Source of the DNA: Cyathus striatus
Lineage: Eukaryota; Basidiomycota; Agaricomycetes; Agaricales; Nidulariaceae
Assembly: GCA_025738555.1 (NCBI GenBank)
Contig: JAOVFP010000021.1
Location: 1,922,001-1,986,000, forward strand
DNA length: 64,000 bases
Reading direction: 5' to 3'
Numbering within the stretch: the stretch's first letter is position 1; each line of letters opens with the position of its first letter. Positions 47,015-60,400 of the stretch are shown piece after piece. Made by a program: the position numbers and the translations under genes. The notes beneath the pieces are model-generated. The model saw nothing but the letters and a program-made list of their open reading frames with translations. It had not been told where the DNA came from and searched no databases.

Positions 47015-48967
47015 TTAAACTCTCATTGCATACGCAACACCCCCATGTCCATGAACATCCCCATACTCGCCTCCCCCATTCCCTGCATTCCCCGCATATC
47101 CTGGACTGGCAGACCCATTCCCGCCTCCAGCGGGAAGCTGCTGTGCATACCCCCTGAATCCAGCGGGGTACGGGCTCGCAGGCTGCTGGTAAGGTGACTG
47201 CTGCTGCTGCTGTTGCTGGAGGAAAGGAGACTGCGGGTACGGTGATCCAGGATACGGTGATTGTGGTTGCTGGTACTGTCCATGTCCATGGTGTGCATGC
47301 GCGGGGTGGAGAAAAGGGGACTGTTGGGATTGTGGTGAGCCCCCATTTCCACCTCCTGTGGAGGCGGCGGGTGAAGGTGGAAATGAGGAGTATGCGAATT
47401 GTTGTTGCTGTTGGTGGGAGGAGAAAGACTGTGCCGGAGAGGGGGGATACGATCCTCCCCCTCCTGCACCGGACGCAACCGAACCATTCCTTCCGACATA
47501 CGCCTCTGTCCCAGAATTAGCTGATCCTCTTGCTGAGCCGCCTGAGCCCGAGCCTGAGCCTGTAGGAGACGCAGTCCCGCGTCCCGCTGAGCCCGCATAC
47601 TCGGGGGACCCATAGGCGGAGCCGATTGTGGCTGATGTTGATAAATCTGCTGGTGCCGATGCTGAGGCTGAGGGGGATAGAGGTGAGGATGAGGTGGAGG
47701 AGGGTGAAAGGAGGCTAGTGCCCGATGGTGGAGATACAGCTGTGTTGCGTATTGTTCCTTGCTCAGCTGCATACCCGCGTTGGTGTTGATCATACCGCTG
47801 CTGTTGGTGCTGGATGTGCTGTTGCTGCTGCTGCTGCTGGTGGGAGTGGGCGTACTCGCCGTACTCGTACTCATATACCGGACTTCCTCCATGTACTGAT
47901 CCTTGAACTGATCCTCCATGTACCCTTCCCTGGGAATCGTATACTGGACTCCGCTGCTGCTGCTGCTGTTGGGCATATAAACCTCCACCGGAGACGGGCG
48001 ATGCGGACGAATTAGATGACGTGGAGGGTGATGATCTGTCATGTATGACGAGCGCCCCAGCTCCAACTGTAATCCCACTACTTGTCGTCGGTCTCTCTTC
48101 CCCTCCCGCTCCTGCCCCTGCACCCGCGCGTCCGCGTAAGAGAAAAGCGGAATTGGACGTTGGATAGAATCCTGTGCCTCCTGCTGCTCCCTGCTGGTAC
48201 TCGTATTCACCATTTGCATTGAACCCTGCTGCTGATTGTTGTTGTTGATACGCTGAGGATTGGGAAGAGGCATTGGCGCTGATAGCTGCAAAATCGATGT
48301 TGGCACCGCTAACTCCGCCTGCAGTCCCAGGTCTTCCCTCCTCATTACACAATTCCATGACGGATAGCCTCCGACTTGCAGGTCTCGAATCTGAGCCGTA
48401 TTCGTATCCTCCTGCGCCGCCGCCGGCTGTCTCTGGCCTGCGCCTGTATTGGAATATGCCTGTGGTGGATGATGAGGTGAGATCGGGGGGGTGGAAGAAG
48501 AATGGGTCGTCGTATTGCTGTTGTTGTTGAGGTTGTGAGGAGGTGGAAGGGGGTTGGGAGGAGGTGGATGAAGAGGAGAATAATCCGCCCAAGCCACTGC
48601 TCCCTGGTCGTCCACTAGGGAGGATAAAGTACCCCGCTGGACCTGGAGCTGTACCTGGCCTTGAGCCTCCTGCGGGACCACTGGAAGTTCCCGGACGTCG
48701 GGGAAAGGAAAGCCCCCCTGGTGGCAATGTTCCTGGGGCGGGGACGACTGCTGCGAGAGGTGGGAGGCGATCGTTAGGAGTTCCAGTTCCGTTTGATAAG
48801 TTAGATGCAGGTGCAGATCCCGAGGAGAATTGGAATGTGGAGTTGGGAGAGGGGAGACGAAAGGACTGGTTAGGTCCTGCTGGTGGTTGTTGGGGGCAAG
48901 AAAGGACTGGGTTGGTTGGGGGGGGGAAGATCGAAAGGAATGGTTGCTCGGCCTTTGGGCCGAGCTT

Positions 48968-48999
<32 letters not shown>

Positions 49000-49594
49000 T
49001 TCCCATTGTTGTTGCTGTTGATGGCGGGGATACATATCGTCGTATCTCTCTTCCTGCTTGACCATCGTCATCGATGAGTGGGAAGAGGAAGACGAGGAGG
49101 GAGGCTGGCGCCTTCCTCGGCCGGTAGCCTTGTTCGCAGCGGCCATGGTAGCATGGAGCGTGGTCAACTCGCGCATCATGCGCTCGTTCTGCTCCTGCTT
49201 GTCGGCATGCACCGTCTGCGCGTGTTGGCGGAGATTATCGAGCCGAGAGAATTGCTTGCTGCAGTGACATGTGAATGGGCGCTCTCCAGTATGTTTCCTA
49301 TCGTCGCATTAGATAAAACAGAAAATAAAAAAATAAAAAGACGAACCGGATATGTCGAGCCAGATGCTCACTCCGTGAAAATACCATCCTGCACTCTCCG
49401 TAGCCCCTACACTGGAAAGTCTTAGCAGGGGCAGGGCGGTACCTCTTATTGACCCCCAGGGCGCCGGGGGGCATATTGGGGACATGTCCGCTTGCAACCA
49501 TGGCAGCCATCTCGTTCGCAGTAGGAGAGTCAGGGGAGAGGTCGAGGTCGGGGGGGGAGGGGAGGGAGGGATGGAGTTGGGACTTGTCTGCCAT
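47015..49594 (-). CDS. C2H2 zinc-finger transcription factor with polyQ tracts; frame changes at a C9 run
   Basis: Exon 1 (49594-49347) starts [16 protein letters not shown] and ends in finger 1 ([24 protein letters not shown]). After a 49-nt intron, exon 2 (from 49297) gives [21 protein letters not shown] and finishes finger 2 (C-x-C spacing), then a basic stretch and polyQ. Known: paired fingers of this type bind stress/carbon-type promoter elements in fungi. After C9 (minus strand, 48918-48926) the zinc-finger frame continues open to 47023 (840 residues in all). The other frame, open to 47015, carries [12 protein letters not shown], repeated RPGT and [10 protein letters not shown], which I recall from homologues. 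One base gained at the C run would join them (about 842 residues). So either the sequence has an indel error, the gene has a frameshift, or both products exist. 46524-47014 holds only the 3' flank. Confidence 0.82.
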
Positions 49595-51029
49595 ATAAAA
49601 TAAAGAAAAGAGCGGGAGAGAGAAGGAGTGGGTGGACTGAGCGAGGGAGATTTCCAACCAAACTGATGCACACATGAAAACTGATACCCTCCTTATATGG
49701 GTGCCTGAGATCTCATCGTTGGGATTTCAGCTGGAATCTGGGATCACCCTATCCCCATCCTCCTTATCGTCGCCTACTCCCGATGGATCTCTGCCTGGCT
49801 CAGATCTGGTCCCGCCCTCTCCTTCCTCTATGACTCTCTTGACAGCATTACATCTCTCAATTTTAACATTACCCCCGTCCATCTTGTAATCCTTCCATGC
49901 TGCTGGGAACCTTCCAATTCGATCCCTTCTTCCAATTCGATACTCCAGTATCCCGCCCGACTCTTGTCACACACTGCACCCTGCACTTGCCTTGGAGCAG
50001 AGGTTTAATAAACGTCTTGGAGTAGTGGAGCACTATATGTCTCGTGCCCCACTCTAAAGTCCTTCACAACGAAATTCCATATCACCCGTCCAACTTATTG
50101 TTTGATGACGCAGAACAGAAGCACTTCTTTGGTTCTGGTTCTTCTGAGTTAGAGTCTCGTTGGCATTGAAAATCGTTTATAACATCAGGAGGGTGTCTTT
50201 TAGGCGCTATCCAACGCTGAAGAACTTTAGAAGACGCGTCACTGTACTAAGGGTATCCATGGTGAACACGGAGACGGGCTAAACTCTCGATAACACTCCG
50301 AGCTCGGAGTACGCTAGAGGGATCTACATTCAATGATATAGTATGTACTATATCATCCTTCTTCATTCACATTCCTCCTCGTCTCCCTCCAACTCCCAAC
50401 CCCTATCACAAAAACCGCCCAACACGGAATATGACACTATACCTCCGCCCACCACATCCAAACAGCCTAAGCACCTCTCCCGACCGACGACCCCTTTAAA
50501 TTCCCCGCCCCCACGTGGTCCGATGCATTGTCGGCAGATTATCGCGTCGTGGTACTCCTATTCCCTTTGCACGCTGTAGGCTGGGGGCGGGATAAGGTCC
50601 GAAGACTATCGATTTCGGAGCGGGACAATACAATATATTAACGAAGTAATAGTACAAATGGTCGTCGTGATTCCCCTGGATCGTACCGTCGGAACATTAG
50701 CGCAACGGGACGCGTCAGCTATACGCACTTAAGTATGCGTTCCGAGATACCGAGGTACGTGCAAGTTCCTTACATCGCCTCCGAATTATGTGTTCCACGT
50801 TAATTTTCGTGGTAGACGCGCTACCGAAGAACCTTGCTTAGGCCTGCTATTGAGTTCCTTGAACCTGTTGCTGTTGTTACCGTTACTCGAAGGGACCTAA
50901 GGATCTGGAGAAGAGTTGCTTTGTTTCCCCGGGTCCTGTCCTGCCTGTGCCCCTTCCCCCCTCGCCCCGGTCCAGGAGTCTGCACACGCGAGCAGGAGCA
51001 GGAACTTCACCTTTGATTCGATTACGCGT
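49595..51029. other. Upstream region of the transcription factor gene
   Basis: No gene supported. C/T-rich stretches near 50340-50560 leave frames open by composition. A 3'-AG/5'-GT series that would give a gene was not found. Confidence 0.45.
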
Positions 51030-51420
51030 ATGCGAGTGGGTTATGTACCTGCAGGTAGACGTTTCTGAATGTGGTCTATGTGTAAAGTCTAATGGTGTTC
51101 TACTTCACAGTAGTGGGTTTGTGATGAATCCCCGGTACCCACACTACAAGATCACTTATCCTTCCCACTAGCACCTACGCACACATCTACACGAATCTTA
51201 AACGCCGGACTACAACCTCCCTCACTCACTCACTCGTGTGATCATCAGAACCTTCATCCTAATATTTTTGATTCCCGTCTGCGCACGCAAAGCCAGCGGG
51301 AGACCCGCGAATGCGATATGTACCTGCAGGTAGACTTGCCCTTGTCTCACGTACATTTGTAAAGTCTAACGATGTTCTATTATATTACTACTACATCAGT
51401 GGATTGTATCCCACTCGAGG
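51030..51420 (+). repeat. Direct repeat of ~110 bp (about 51030-51140 and 51311-51420)
   Basis: Both copies contain ATGTACCTGCAGGTAGAC, then TGTAAAGTCTAA(T/C)G(G/A)TGTTCTA and a GTGG(G/A)TT block. The two versions differ by substitutions and small indels. Function unknown. Confidence 0.65.
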
Positions 51421-54400
51421 CCATGGCATTGTGCTGCGCGTCCAGATAGTACCCGATGCAGACTTTATACTGTTCTTGCACACTGACAGTCTCCCAGATG
51501 TCTTAGATTATGCTCGCTCTACACATCTGCCTCTTCCCACCTATGTATCGCTCCCGAAGGCCTATCCTATCTCAAGTGATGATCAGAACTTTCATCGTAT
51601 AATTCTGATTCCCGTCACATTGGCCCACCGAGATGATTACACTTATAAGAAATTACGTTGGATCAGTTTGTTCAACTTCGATCTTGTTCGTGAGTCATAA
51701 CGCCCACTGCAGAGTTAAACCCGTGATTGTCATCCAAATTCAAGTTGAAAGGATGCTTGGGAGTGATCAACTGCGCACGCCGCAGCACAGCACACACTGG
51801 TTTGTTGATACTTAAGCCTTCTTGATTCCCGTGGTCTACTCGATTTTCGAGGGTCAAGCTCAAGTTACGTTAAATGGTGAGTTACTCACGCTTGTTGGTA
51901 CGGCGTCTCTTTGAATCCCATTTACTCGCACGATGTGATGCGTTGAATGTATCTTTTACTCTACAGTATACACATTGGTTGGTATGATGGCTTTCAATTC
52001 GAGCTTCAAGTTAAGTGGGATAGGGTCTGGGCCTACTAACCCACGCTGTACTATTTCCACGTTTACCATGTTCCCATCCCGAACAATCCCAAAACAATGT
52101 CCCTCCCCACAACCAAGCAGCCACGCGAGGCAGCCCGGAGGGCGGCAGAATCAAAGTAACATTCTTCCAGGATCCATCTCACGTGGCGTACCTAGCCTGA
52201 GCGCATCAACTTCGTCCCGATCCCGATCCTGACCCGCCAACGCAGTTTCTCAACGTAAACGTGGAAGTAAGGTCAAAGTAAGGTAAGTGGTAAACGCACG
52301 TTCACGTTACAGTGCGATGTCGGGCTCGGGATTCGGGGAAGTGCAAGTTCCGCATTCGACAGAAATGTGTTGTGTGTTGTGTTGCTGCTTCGCGTTTGGG
52401 GGTGAGATGACTATTTCTGGACATGCGATGGGTAAGGTACTGACTTACCTTACTTGACTAGATGGCAGGTTATGTTATTGAGCCGGCCGACGTATGGAGA
52501 TGATGTATCATGTAGGTAGGTGGAAGTTTTGAGTTTGAGTCGTTGTGGTTTTGTGGCTTCGAGCTAGTCACTAGACGACGAGATACTTGGTGTAAGTTGC
52601 ACCACAACTAATCCCGCTCCCGACACGCAAGGCGCCTACATGTCCCACACACCCCGTACCGAACAAGAGCGATCTACAACATGACATCCCGCCCAAATCC
52701 CGCCTTTAAATTTAATGACCTGGATCCAAATCAAGGCAATCACAACGGACAGAACGGAGTACGCAAACTTCCGTCTTAGGAGTATCTCTATTCCTGTGCT
52801 GTTAATTAACTTCAAGCTTCACGTAGCTTTTCACCTCAAGTCAACTACGAGGCCGACGCACAGGAGAATGGGGATTGATTTTCCTCCTTCGGATCGGTAA
52901 GTATCATCATCAATGTTAAGATAGGTAGGATGAGAGCCAAGAACTCAGCGGTGCGCATCTTTGACCCGCTGGGATCATATCGTGGAGCTAGGGGATAGTT
53001 ATGTCCGGAGTGAAATGTAGGTAGGTGTCGGCGGGCATTTTGGGAATGGTTAGTATGAGCTTGTACGTTGTTGACGTTTTTTGAAATAAAAATTGGGGTG
53101 GTGGTGCGATGTGTACCAGGTATCCCCAGTGCCTGTGGAATACGGGGAAGTGGTTGGTAACCGCATTGCATGCGTTGTCTTTTTTGGTAGGTATTTAGCG
53201 TTCAATTTACTGCTTGCTTGTCAATGAGAAGATCAAACTGACAGACATGACTAGAGTGTCTAATAATGCCGTTTGTGCATTACAACGTTAATTTAGAGAT
53301 TTCTGCCAGTTGCTGCCACGTAGCTACTAGCACATTCCATGAGTGCTATCCCTATGTATCCAGAGTTTGAAATTACATCGAATGACATCGTGCAAAGGCG
53401 GAAGTTTTAAAGATTTATATAATTCAAGTTCTACTTGGCTGCTTCGTATTTTCTGCGTTACTCTGGGTCTTTTCTTTTGGACTAGCTAGCAGTGCGCGGT
53501 GCAGTAATTCAAGGGCCAAGGCCACTATCTATCGTACTAACAACAAGTTCCATCTCCCACTGTCAGCCACAATCAAATTTATTTCGTCACTACTCTCGTT
53601 ATTTCTAATTCCTTTGCTACTGGGGTCCCCCAATCCCGCCTTCTCCAATTTTGGCACAATGTGTTTACGATGGATCTGTTACAGGACTCGGCCCCGTAGG
53701 GATAAGTAGCCTCGTGTTTCAATTCGAAATTTGAACTTGAAAGGATAAAGACACGGCTGTAACAGTTGATTTTATTTCCGTATCCGCCTCCTCCCCTTGA
53801 ATTTCGGGCCTTTTGGCGCTACGTCCTCTCTATCTCTTCATCGACATCGCTGACAACTACTATCGATTTCCCGAGACTCAATCTGCTGTAGCTCACATCC
53901 GCATACCGCACCGACCCTTCCTGCTCATCGGCACAGCACCCGAGCTCTTAACCAAATAAGGATCGCGTTTGAATTTTCAATTGCGTCCCATCAGCCGGGA
54001 TCTCATGTTGATGCACGTGGCTCCCCTTTAACCCCCCTGGAAGATCTGGGGTGCGTGACCCTGAGCAGGGATGATTTCCGCACGCTCTCAGAACGTGCTT
54101 GGAAGGGTGGGAAGGATTTCTGGGAAGTTGAAAGATGCTGATGAGTCGTCTTCTGCCGCAGCTAGGCGTGGGCTGTCGAGCTCACGAACCTCAACCGCCA
54201 GCGTATCAGTTCGAAGGTACCCTGCTCTACGCGTGTAATTACGCTTAGTGGACTTTGCGATGCGTATAAGTAACCAGCGCCTTATATCCCCAGCTTTCAT
54301 AAATTGCTTGATACGGTCTTCATTCCAGTATCAGTGACTTGCAACAGAAAAGTGGAACAGAAGTATGTACAGCATCATCAGTTCTGTCTTGTCTGTTCAT

Positions 54401-57400
54401 GCAGTACGTATCTTCTGTACATCTGCCATGTCAAAAACCTCGATTCCCGGTGATCTGCCACGGATCCGAACACAATCAAAAGCCTCATTCGAGATTTCGA
54501 AATCTTCTTGGCTTACCTGTATGTTGTTTATGATTATCGAGGCGGTGGGATGACGTTAAGACTTCGTGGAGGTCTAGACCACTGTAGAGGAAAGAGGCAC
54601 ATAAGACGGAGAAAACACTCGTTGTTAGTCCGAGATCTACAAAAATGCCGCAATCGAGGGGCGAGAGTCCTGTGTCTTAGATAGTGGGGAAATCAGGGAT
54701 CAGAAGTGAGGGATGGGGAGGTGTGCATAGGTTTGAGTCTAATTAACGTGATGGATGGATGGAATGTTTCTGGGCGCTTATGTGCGGCTTACGAATAATC
54801 ATGGCAGCTAGTCAGTAAATTGTTCCGAAGTAGTCCTCTGGGAATATAGAGGGAATCCGGGGCAGGACATGCTATTGTTAACTATACTGGTGATGGTTAG
54901 TAACTGATGGACAGCGTCTGGATGTTGGGAAATACGGTTAAGTGAAAGTGTAGTTGTTCCGTGCCTAGTCTAATGCCGCTCCGTGGCGGCGGAGGTTGGC
55001 TCAGTAAGTACATCTTTCCGCTTGCAGCCTTCGCTTTAGCCCGTCTTGGAGGTATATTGTGCCTCCCCCTTGTTCGTTCCTCTCTGTTAGTCTGTTAGAG
55101 AGAGGGTGGATAGTGATTTTCGTGGGTGTATAGCCGAGGCCCGACATCATCATATGTTGCTTGTTCATCATGTTTGTTTCTGACTGAATATTTCGAAGAT
55201 ATGGAATCCGGAACAGTGTAGGTAAGAGTAACGTTATGTTTATATGCCTAAGAAGTATGGACTTTGACAGGGGATAGCTGAGAGAATTCGACATCGAATT
55301 CAGATGAAGGTCTATAAATAAGCCAGCAATGTATAAACTTGAAGGACTGCCTTATCAGAAAAGCACATAACATATCTTGGCGCTAGTGAGCTTCATGGAG
55401 AACGTCTGGTAATTAGCTAACCTACTGGCGCCTAGCAATCAAGCATTATATATCTGAACGGCGTTACTTACCATGGATACCATAAATTGACCGTCATGTG
55501 AATGATAGATTCATCATTTTCTCATCCATACTTCATAGAAACGAAACGATATATCGCGGTGACGTTCCGCGGGACGATAAGAACATATGGCATAAAGGAA
55601 GGATCTACCAGTGGCGGAACATTTTACAACCACATGATCTTGAGGCAATACAGCAATCAGATACTGGGGATGTAATCATGACGATCTCTGCGGATCGAAC
55701 AAATACTTACTCAATGTTTTGCAGATCATATTGTTTCTGTCAAAACATAAGTATCTCGTAAAGATTTTAAATATCCAAGGGCATAGCATTTTTATTTTGG
55801 ATTGTTCGTTTTAGGGGTCATAATAAATACACTATTAGTACGAACATAGCATGACTGAAAACGTTCGGCCATTGGCGATGAGAAATTCCAGTTATTCTCT
55901 ATCGTATAGTTTACATAATGGAGTATGTGTTGGTGATATTCCGCGGAGATAGATGCGATGCACAATGCTATTATATTCAAACCAAATACTTACACTGTCG
56001 ACAATGGTATTTGTACCATGGGGAAGCGACTGTGATCTTCAGGAGAAACTTAATCAATTCATAGGATAAAGAGATACTTCCAACGTCGATCGATTCGGTG
56101 CTAATACAAGAATTTGTATTCAACGTAGTATTCAAGGGAGATATTTATAGCACTTCAGGAAAAATGGACCCATGGTAAATTGAGCAACATCAAAGCTCAT
56201 ATGTATTGATAACTGAAGTGAGAACTATCACCGCACTCCATACGATCTGCATCCCATCTACATAATGTTCCTGAAATACGATGATGGGTTCTTTCAGCTA
56301 AAGAAAGACACCTATCACAGTTTCCTCTCACTGCTTCCGCGTCGGTCCGTATGCATTAGTACTCTGCTCTTGGCTTAGTAGCTTCCACCGACTATACACT
56401 CCGTTAGTGTATAATGAAATTTCCTCCTAAAGCAATGCAACGATAAACTATTCCCAAGGGTAAACATCGTACACGCCCGTCTGAGAATACCATCGCCCCT
56501 ATTTCGTATTGCAATCTATTTATCCGTCCCATGCGATTTACAATTTATTTATCCTTCTCATGTGAGACACCAATCGTCCCGCGTTGCCATTTCTTATTAT
56601 GACTTCACCCACCATAATCTTGAATCCATTTGCAATCCCAAAGCTTAAACTATTGACGCTATCATCGTGAAGGCAAAAATCTTATCTCTTCGAGACGGAA
56701 CCAAATGGTAGCCAAACAACGACAATGTTGACATTCTCTGATGAACGTGCTTTTACTTCCGCCAAATTTCAATGCCCGATCGAAGCGCCGCTTCCGCTGT
56801 CGCGCACACGATCTTTGTGCTCTAGGCAACGGTCTTTGGTTTAAACTTTAATGGTTGCTCATACGGAGTCCTACCAACTCCTCCTCATACCGTTATCCGT
56901 ATCTTACGGACAACATCGTTTGTGTCAAGCCTCCGATAGTGACCGTATAGGCGCCCACAGTGCGCAGTGCGAGTGTGAGGAAGATATCCACCAATCATGG
57001 CAATTTCCCCGTAAATTAAAATAGCACAAGGGAATTACGAAAATGTTTCGTACACTCTTTCAGGTTTGCGTTCTGCAGCTACTTGTGTGGGTAGCAGGGA
57101 GGAAAATTAGCACGTCGCTGCCTCCTTCAAACGCACCCTGTAATATAATAATCTGTAACACGTACGAACTACAACCGCAACTACGAAGTACGAATTAGCG
57201 AACGAAGTTCATTAACTCTTGAACAGCCCCTTCTTCTACATGCATCAAATGCAATATCTTTGCTTTGGCCGACACTTCGCATAAACGTATGTCCAGAAAG
57301 GAACAGTTGAAAGTCAAAGTGACAAACTGGCAGATCGCGAGCACTAGCGAGCCCCGCCTCGTCCGAGGAATTCACCCCTTGCCCTGGGTGGCGATACACC

Positions 57401-60400
57401 CTTGCTTAGTAAAGCCTAGTAAAGTCTACAAAAGCTCAATAATCGCCAATCCCCTTTTGCACAAATTTGATGAAAGTTATCAGTGGGTGCTCCGGCTCGC
57501 CTCCGGAGAAGTTGTCATATGCGGACTACATGCCGGTGTCATGGGTACTCTGGAGTCTGGGATCGTCATGTGGCCTTCGGATTTCATCTTTGATTGAATG
57601 ATTCTACGGAGCAATCTAGCGCCTTAGCATAGCAAGAAGCAGGAGCCGTTCGTCATACAATCAACACGATCTGCTGTCGTACGTTATGTGGTCTAGACCT
57701 TCGCGATGCTCTACCACTGTCTGTGTAGTCTATCGCGTCCCTTCATATGCCTCGACCGCGCTCTTAATTGCAGCCCGTACTTGACAAAATTAAGAGATAC
57801 TACTATGAATGTCGATATCACAACGGTTCTAAACTAACGTTTCTCCGTCGATCACGCTCTCATGAACTATCTCTCTTTCTCAGGTCTGGATCGCTGTTTA
57901 AACCCTAAGGTATCACTACCCACGCTATCGAACCACAGTCTGGCCCCTTTTCCCTACGCACACATGCGCCTACTGTGCGCCTTCAAGTAAGAGCTTTTCG
58001 AAGAGAATACTAGTCCTAATAGGGTTGTTTGCGTCTTTACGACACTTCTCTTTGTTCTCATAAACAAACCTACATACTGAAAAGATCATACTTATGCAAG
58101 TCGTTTGACTGTAAACTTTGTAGTTCACACATCACGGGGATGACAAGTCACCGACATGTTCAGCTCGAATGAGTTCCAGACACGCGAGTCACAATGTGTC
58201 AATCGTTTACTTGTCTTTTCACAACAATCTCACACAGTTGACAGGAGAAGACCAATTTTGGCAACTTCAAACCCACATAGAAAATTCGAATGGAGTGCTT
58301 AACTATGGTTCTGGACTTTAAAAACTGATTTTCAAAGTCAGAGCCTAACGAACAAGTATGACTTTAATGTCTCGGAGACTTCATAAATATTATCAGTCAC
58401 TATTGAATGCATCATAAGCTAGTTCGCCACGCGCTTCGTCTTACGTCCGAAGGCCTATATGTATAAAGAATTCTTTATTCTTAAACAAGAGGTGCTACAC
58501 ATTTTGAATGAGTCCGGTAGAGGGAGTTGTCCGTGACGTCGCTAAATTGTTCTCGCACATACATAGCAGATACATGCCATTTCGACTCAGAATGCTACAA
58601 CATTAGGTGATATATGAACTAAGACTAAAGTATACTTGTCCAGGTTTCAAATCCAATATGTACTAAATGCTTGAATCTGAGAAGCTTATACGATAAGCCA
58701 TATATCAGTACCCTTACTCTAGCTTTGCGAGCAGTGTGTAGGTAGTAACCAAGAGCTGCTACCAGGACTAGTGGCACTGCCGTAACTCGAGAAACCCCTC
58801 ATCATGTCATACCAATGTCATACAGAAATATCTGCTGGTAATTACCTATTTTAGCAAGGAGCTGATCACTTCAACAAAGTTAGACTATTGTATTATCATC
58901 CTCCGTCTGATTACATCGAATAGAAGGCATTAATTTTCTTCGCCATGTTAGAATGCATCCTAGCTGATTGTTATGCTGGACGATCCCGAAGCGAGTTTGT
59001 TACATCGGCTGTCTGATAACGTACCTGGCCAGATTAACTTCACCGTCAAATGATTCACCTACATATCTCGTACGATCTTGTGTATGCATGCTTTTGGAAT
59101 GCTTATAATCCATCCCTGTATGGCCCCTAGGTTTTTGTACCCCTTACCTCGGGATTTTATGCTAGAAGCCTCCGATATATCCTTTATGTGGATATGTTGC
59201 TAGCGCTGCAATGTCTGCGATGCGGAATTGGCACGTAGACGAATAAGGAGACTGACATTGACAGCCCACCGGTTGGTACCCTTTCGTCGTTTAATGGGCG
59301 CTGACAGGTTGGCACTTCCAGGGTAGACGGAAAATCAGTGTCGATGTCGATCGACCACTGTTCTATTTAGTTTACTTTTATAGACAAAAGATGGATAAGT
59401 GACAGTACGCCGACGTTAAATATTTACTACGGACAAGTTCGTTTTTCTTTAACTACGATTATTGTTAATACTCGTTGAATTATGTTATTGTCTGTGCCTT
59501 TTTTCTACTCATGATCATATACTTTCAGGTGGTGTCATAGAATTATGCAGACATGCATGTAAGGAGGCAGGAAATGTCAAATAACAAGTTCTTATTGGTC
59601 ATCTGAGGAACATTAATCTCTGGAGTTATTTCCTTCCGAGAATCATAAACGACACTACCGAACAATGTATTTCATGATCTAGAACACATCAATCTCTAGC
59701 GCAAATATAATTGAACAACGATGCGATTCGCTGAAACATATATATGTAACTGCCGTACATTTAACGTCGCTAAGCGACATTCTCATGAAATGCCTCGGGA
59801 CTTCTGTCCATAAGACTCCGTATGTTTTTTTACATATCGTTAGCCTTCAGCGCCTCCGTCTAATGATTTGACCGCCATGGTTTCCCACAAAGTGCTTCCC
59901 CGAGCTTTGGAATTTTCTGCTCATGATCTTTGACTGAGGCGTCAACAAAATTGGAAGTAGGAATTGGTTCCCATCCGGATCGTTTCGTTTGTATGGGCGG
60001 CGCCGACTTATTCTCCTGGAACTAGATAATTTAGTTAACATTTGAGGCAGTTATTGCTGCGGAACAGGTCCAATAGATATCCAGTTTACTTAATAAGCCT
60101 TAGAGAAATAGTAAGAGTTTCAGCATCTTTTTCCTGGTTTTGGTTGATATATGCATAGGACGCATATGAAGCCAAAGGTACTTGCCGACTTCTAAAGTGG
60201 TTCGTAGTTACGTGTGATTGTAGTTAAGAACTTCTGACAAGGGCTAAAAATTTATTGTGGCAGTTCAACTGCTATTACCATACGAGGGGGCAGTAGCCTT
60301 GAACCAGTGATCCCTGACTGTAATTACAAGATTGAACAATTTAAATTGACGAGAGCGCGCACAAGTTGTAACCTTGAAGAACGTACTTGAACATTATTCG

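Noticed and set aside
48543..49061. 172-codon plus-strand Gly/Pro-rich ORF opposite the transcription factor
   Set aside because: Antisense shadow of a Ser/Pro/Gly-rich region; no independent support.
60286..60340. Possible tRNA-like B box (GGTTCAAGGC on the minus strand)
   Set aside because: No matching A box or cloverleaf could be drawn; too far from the consensus.
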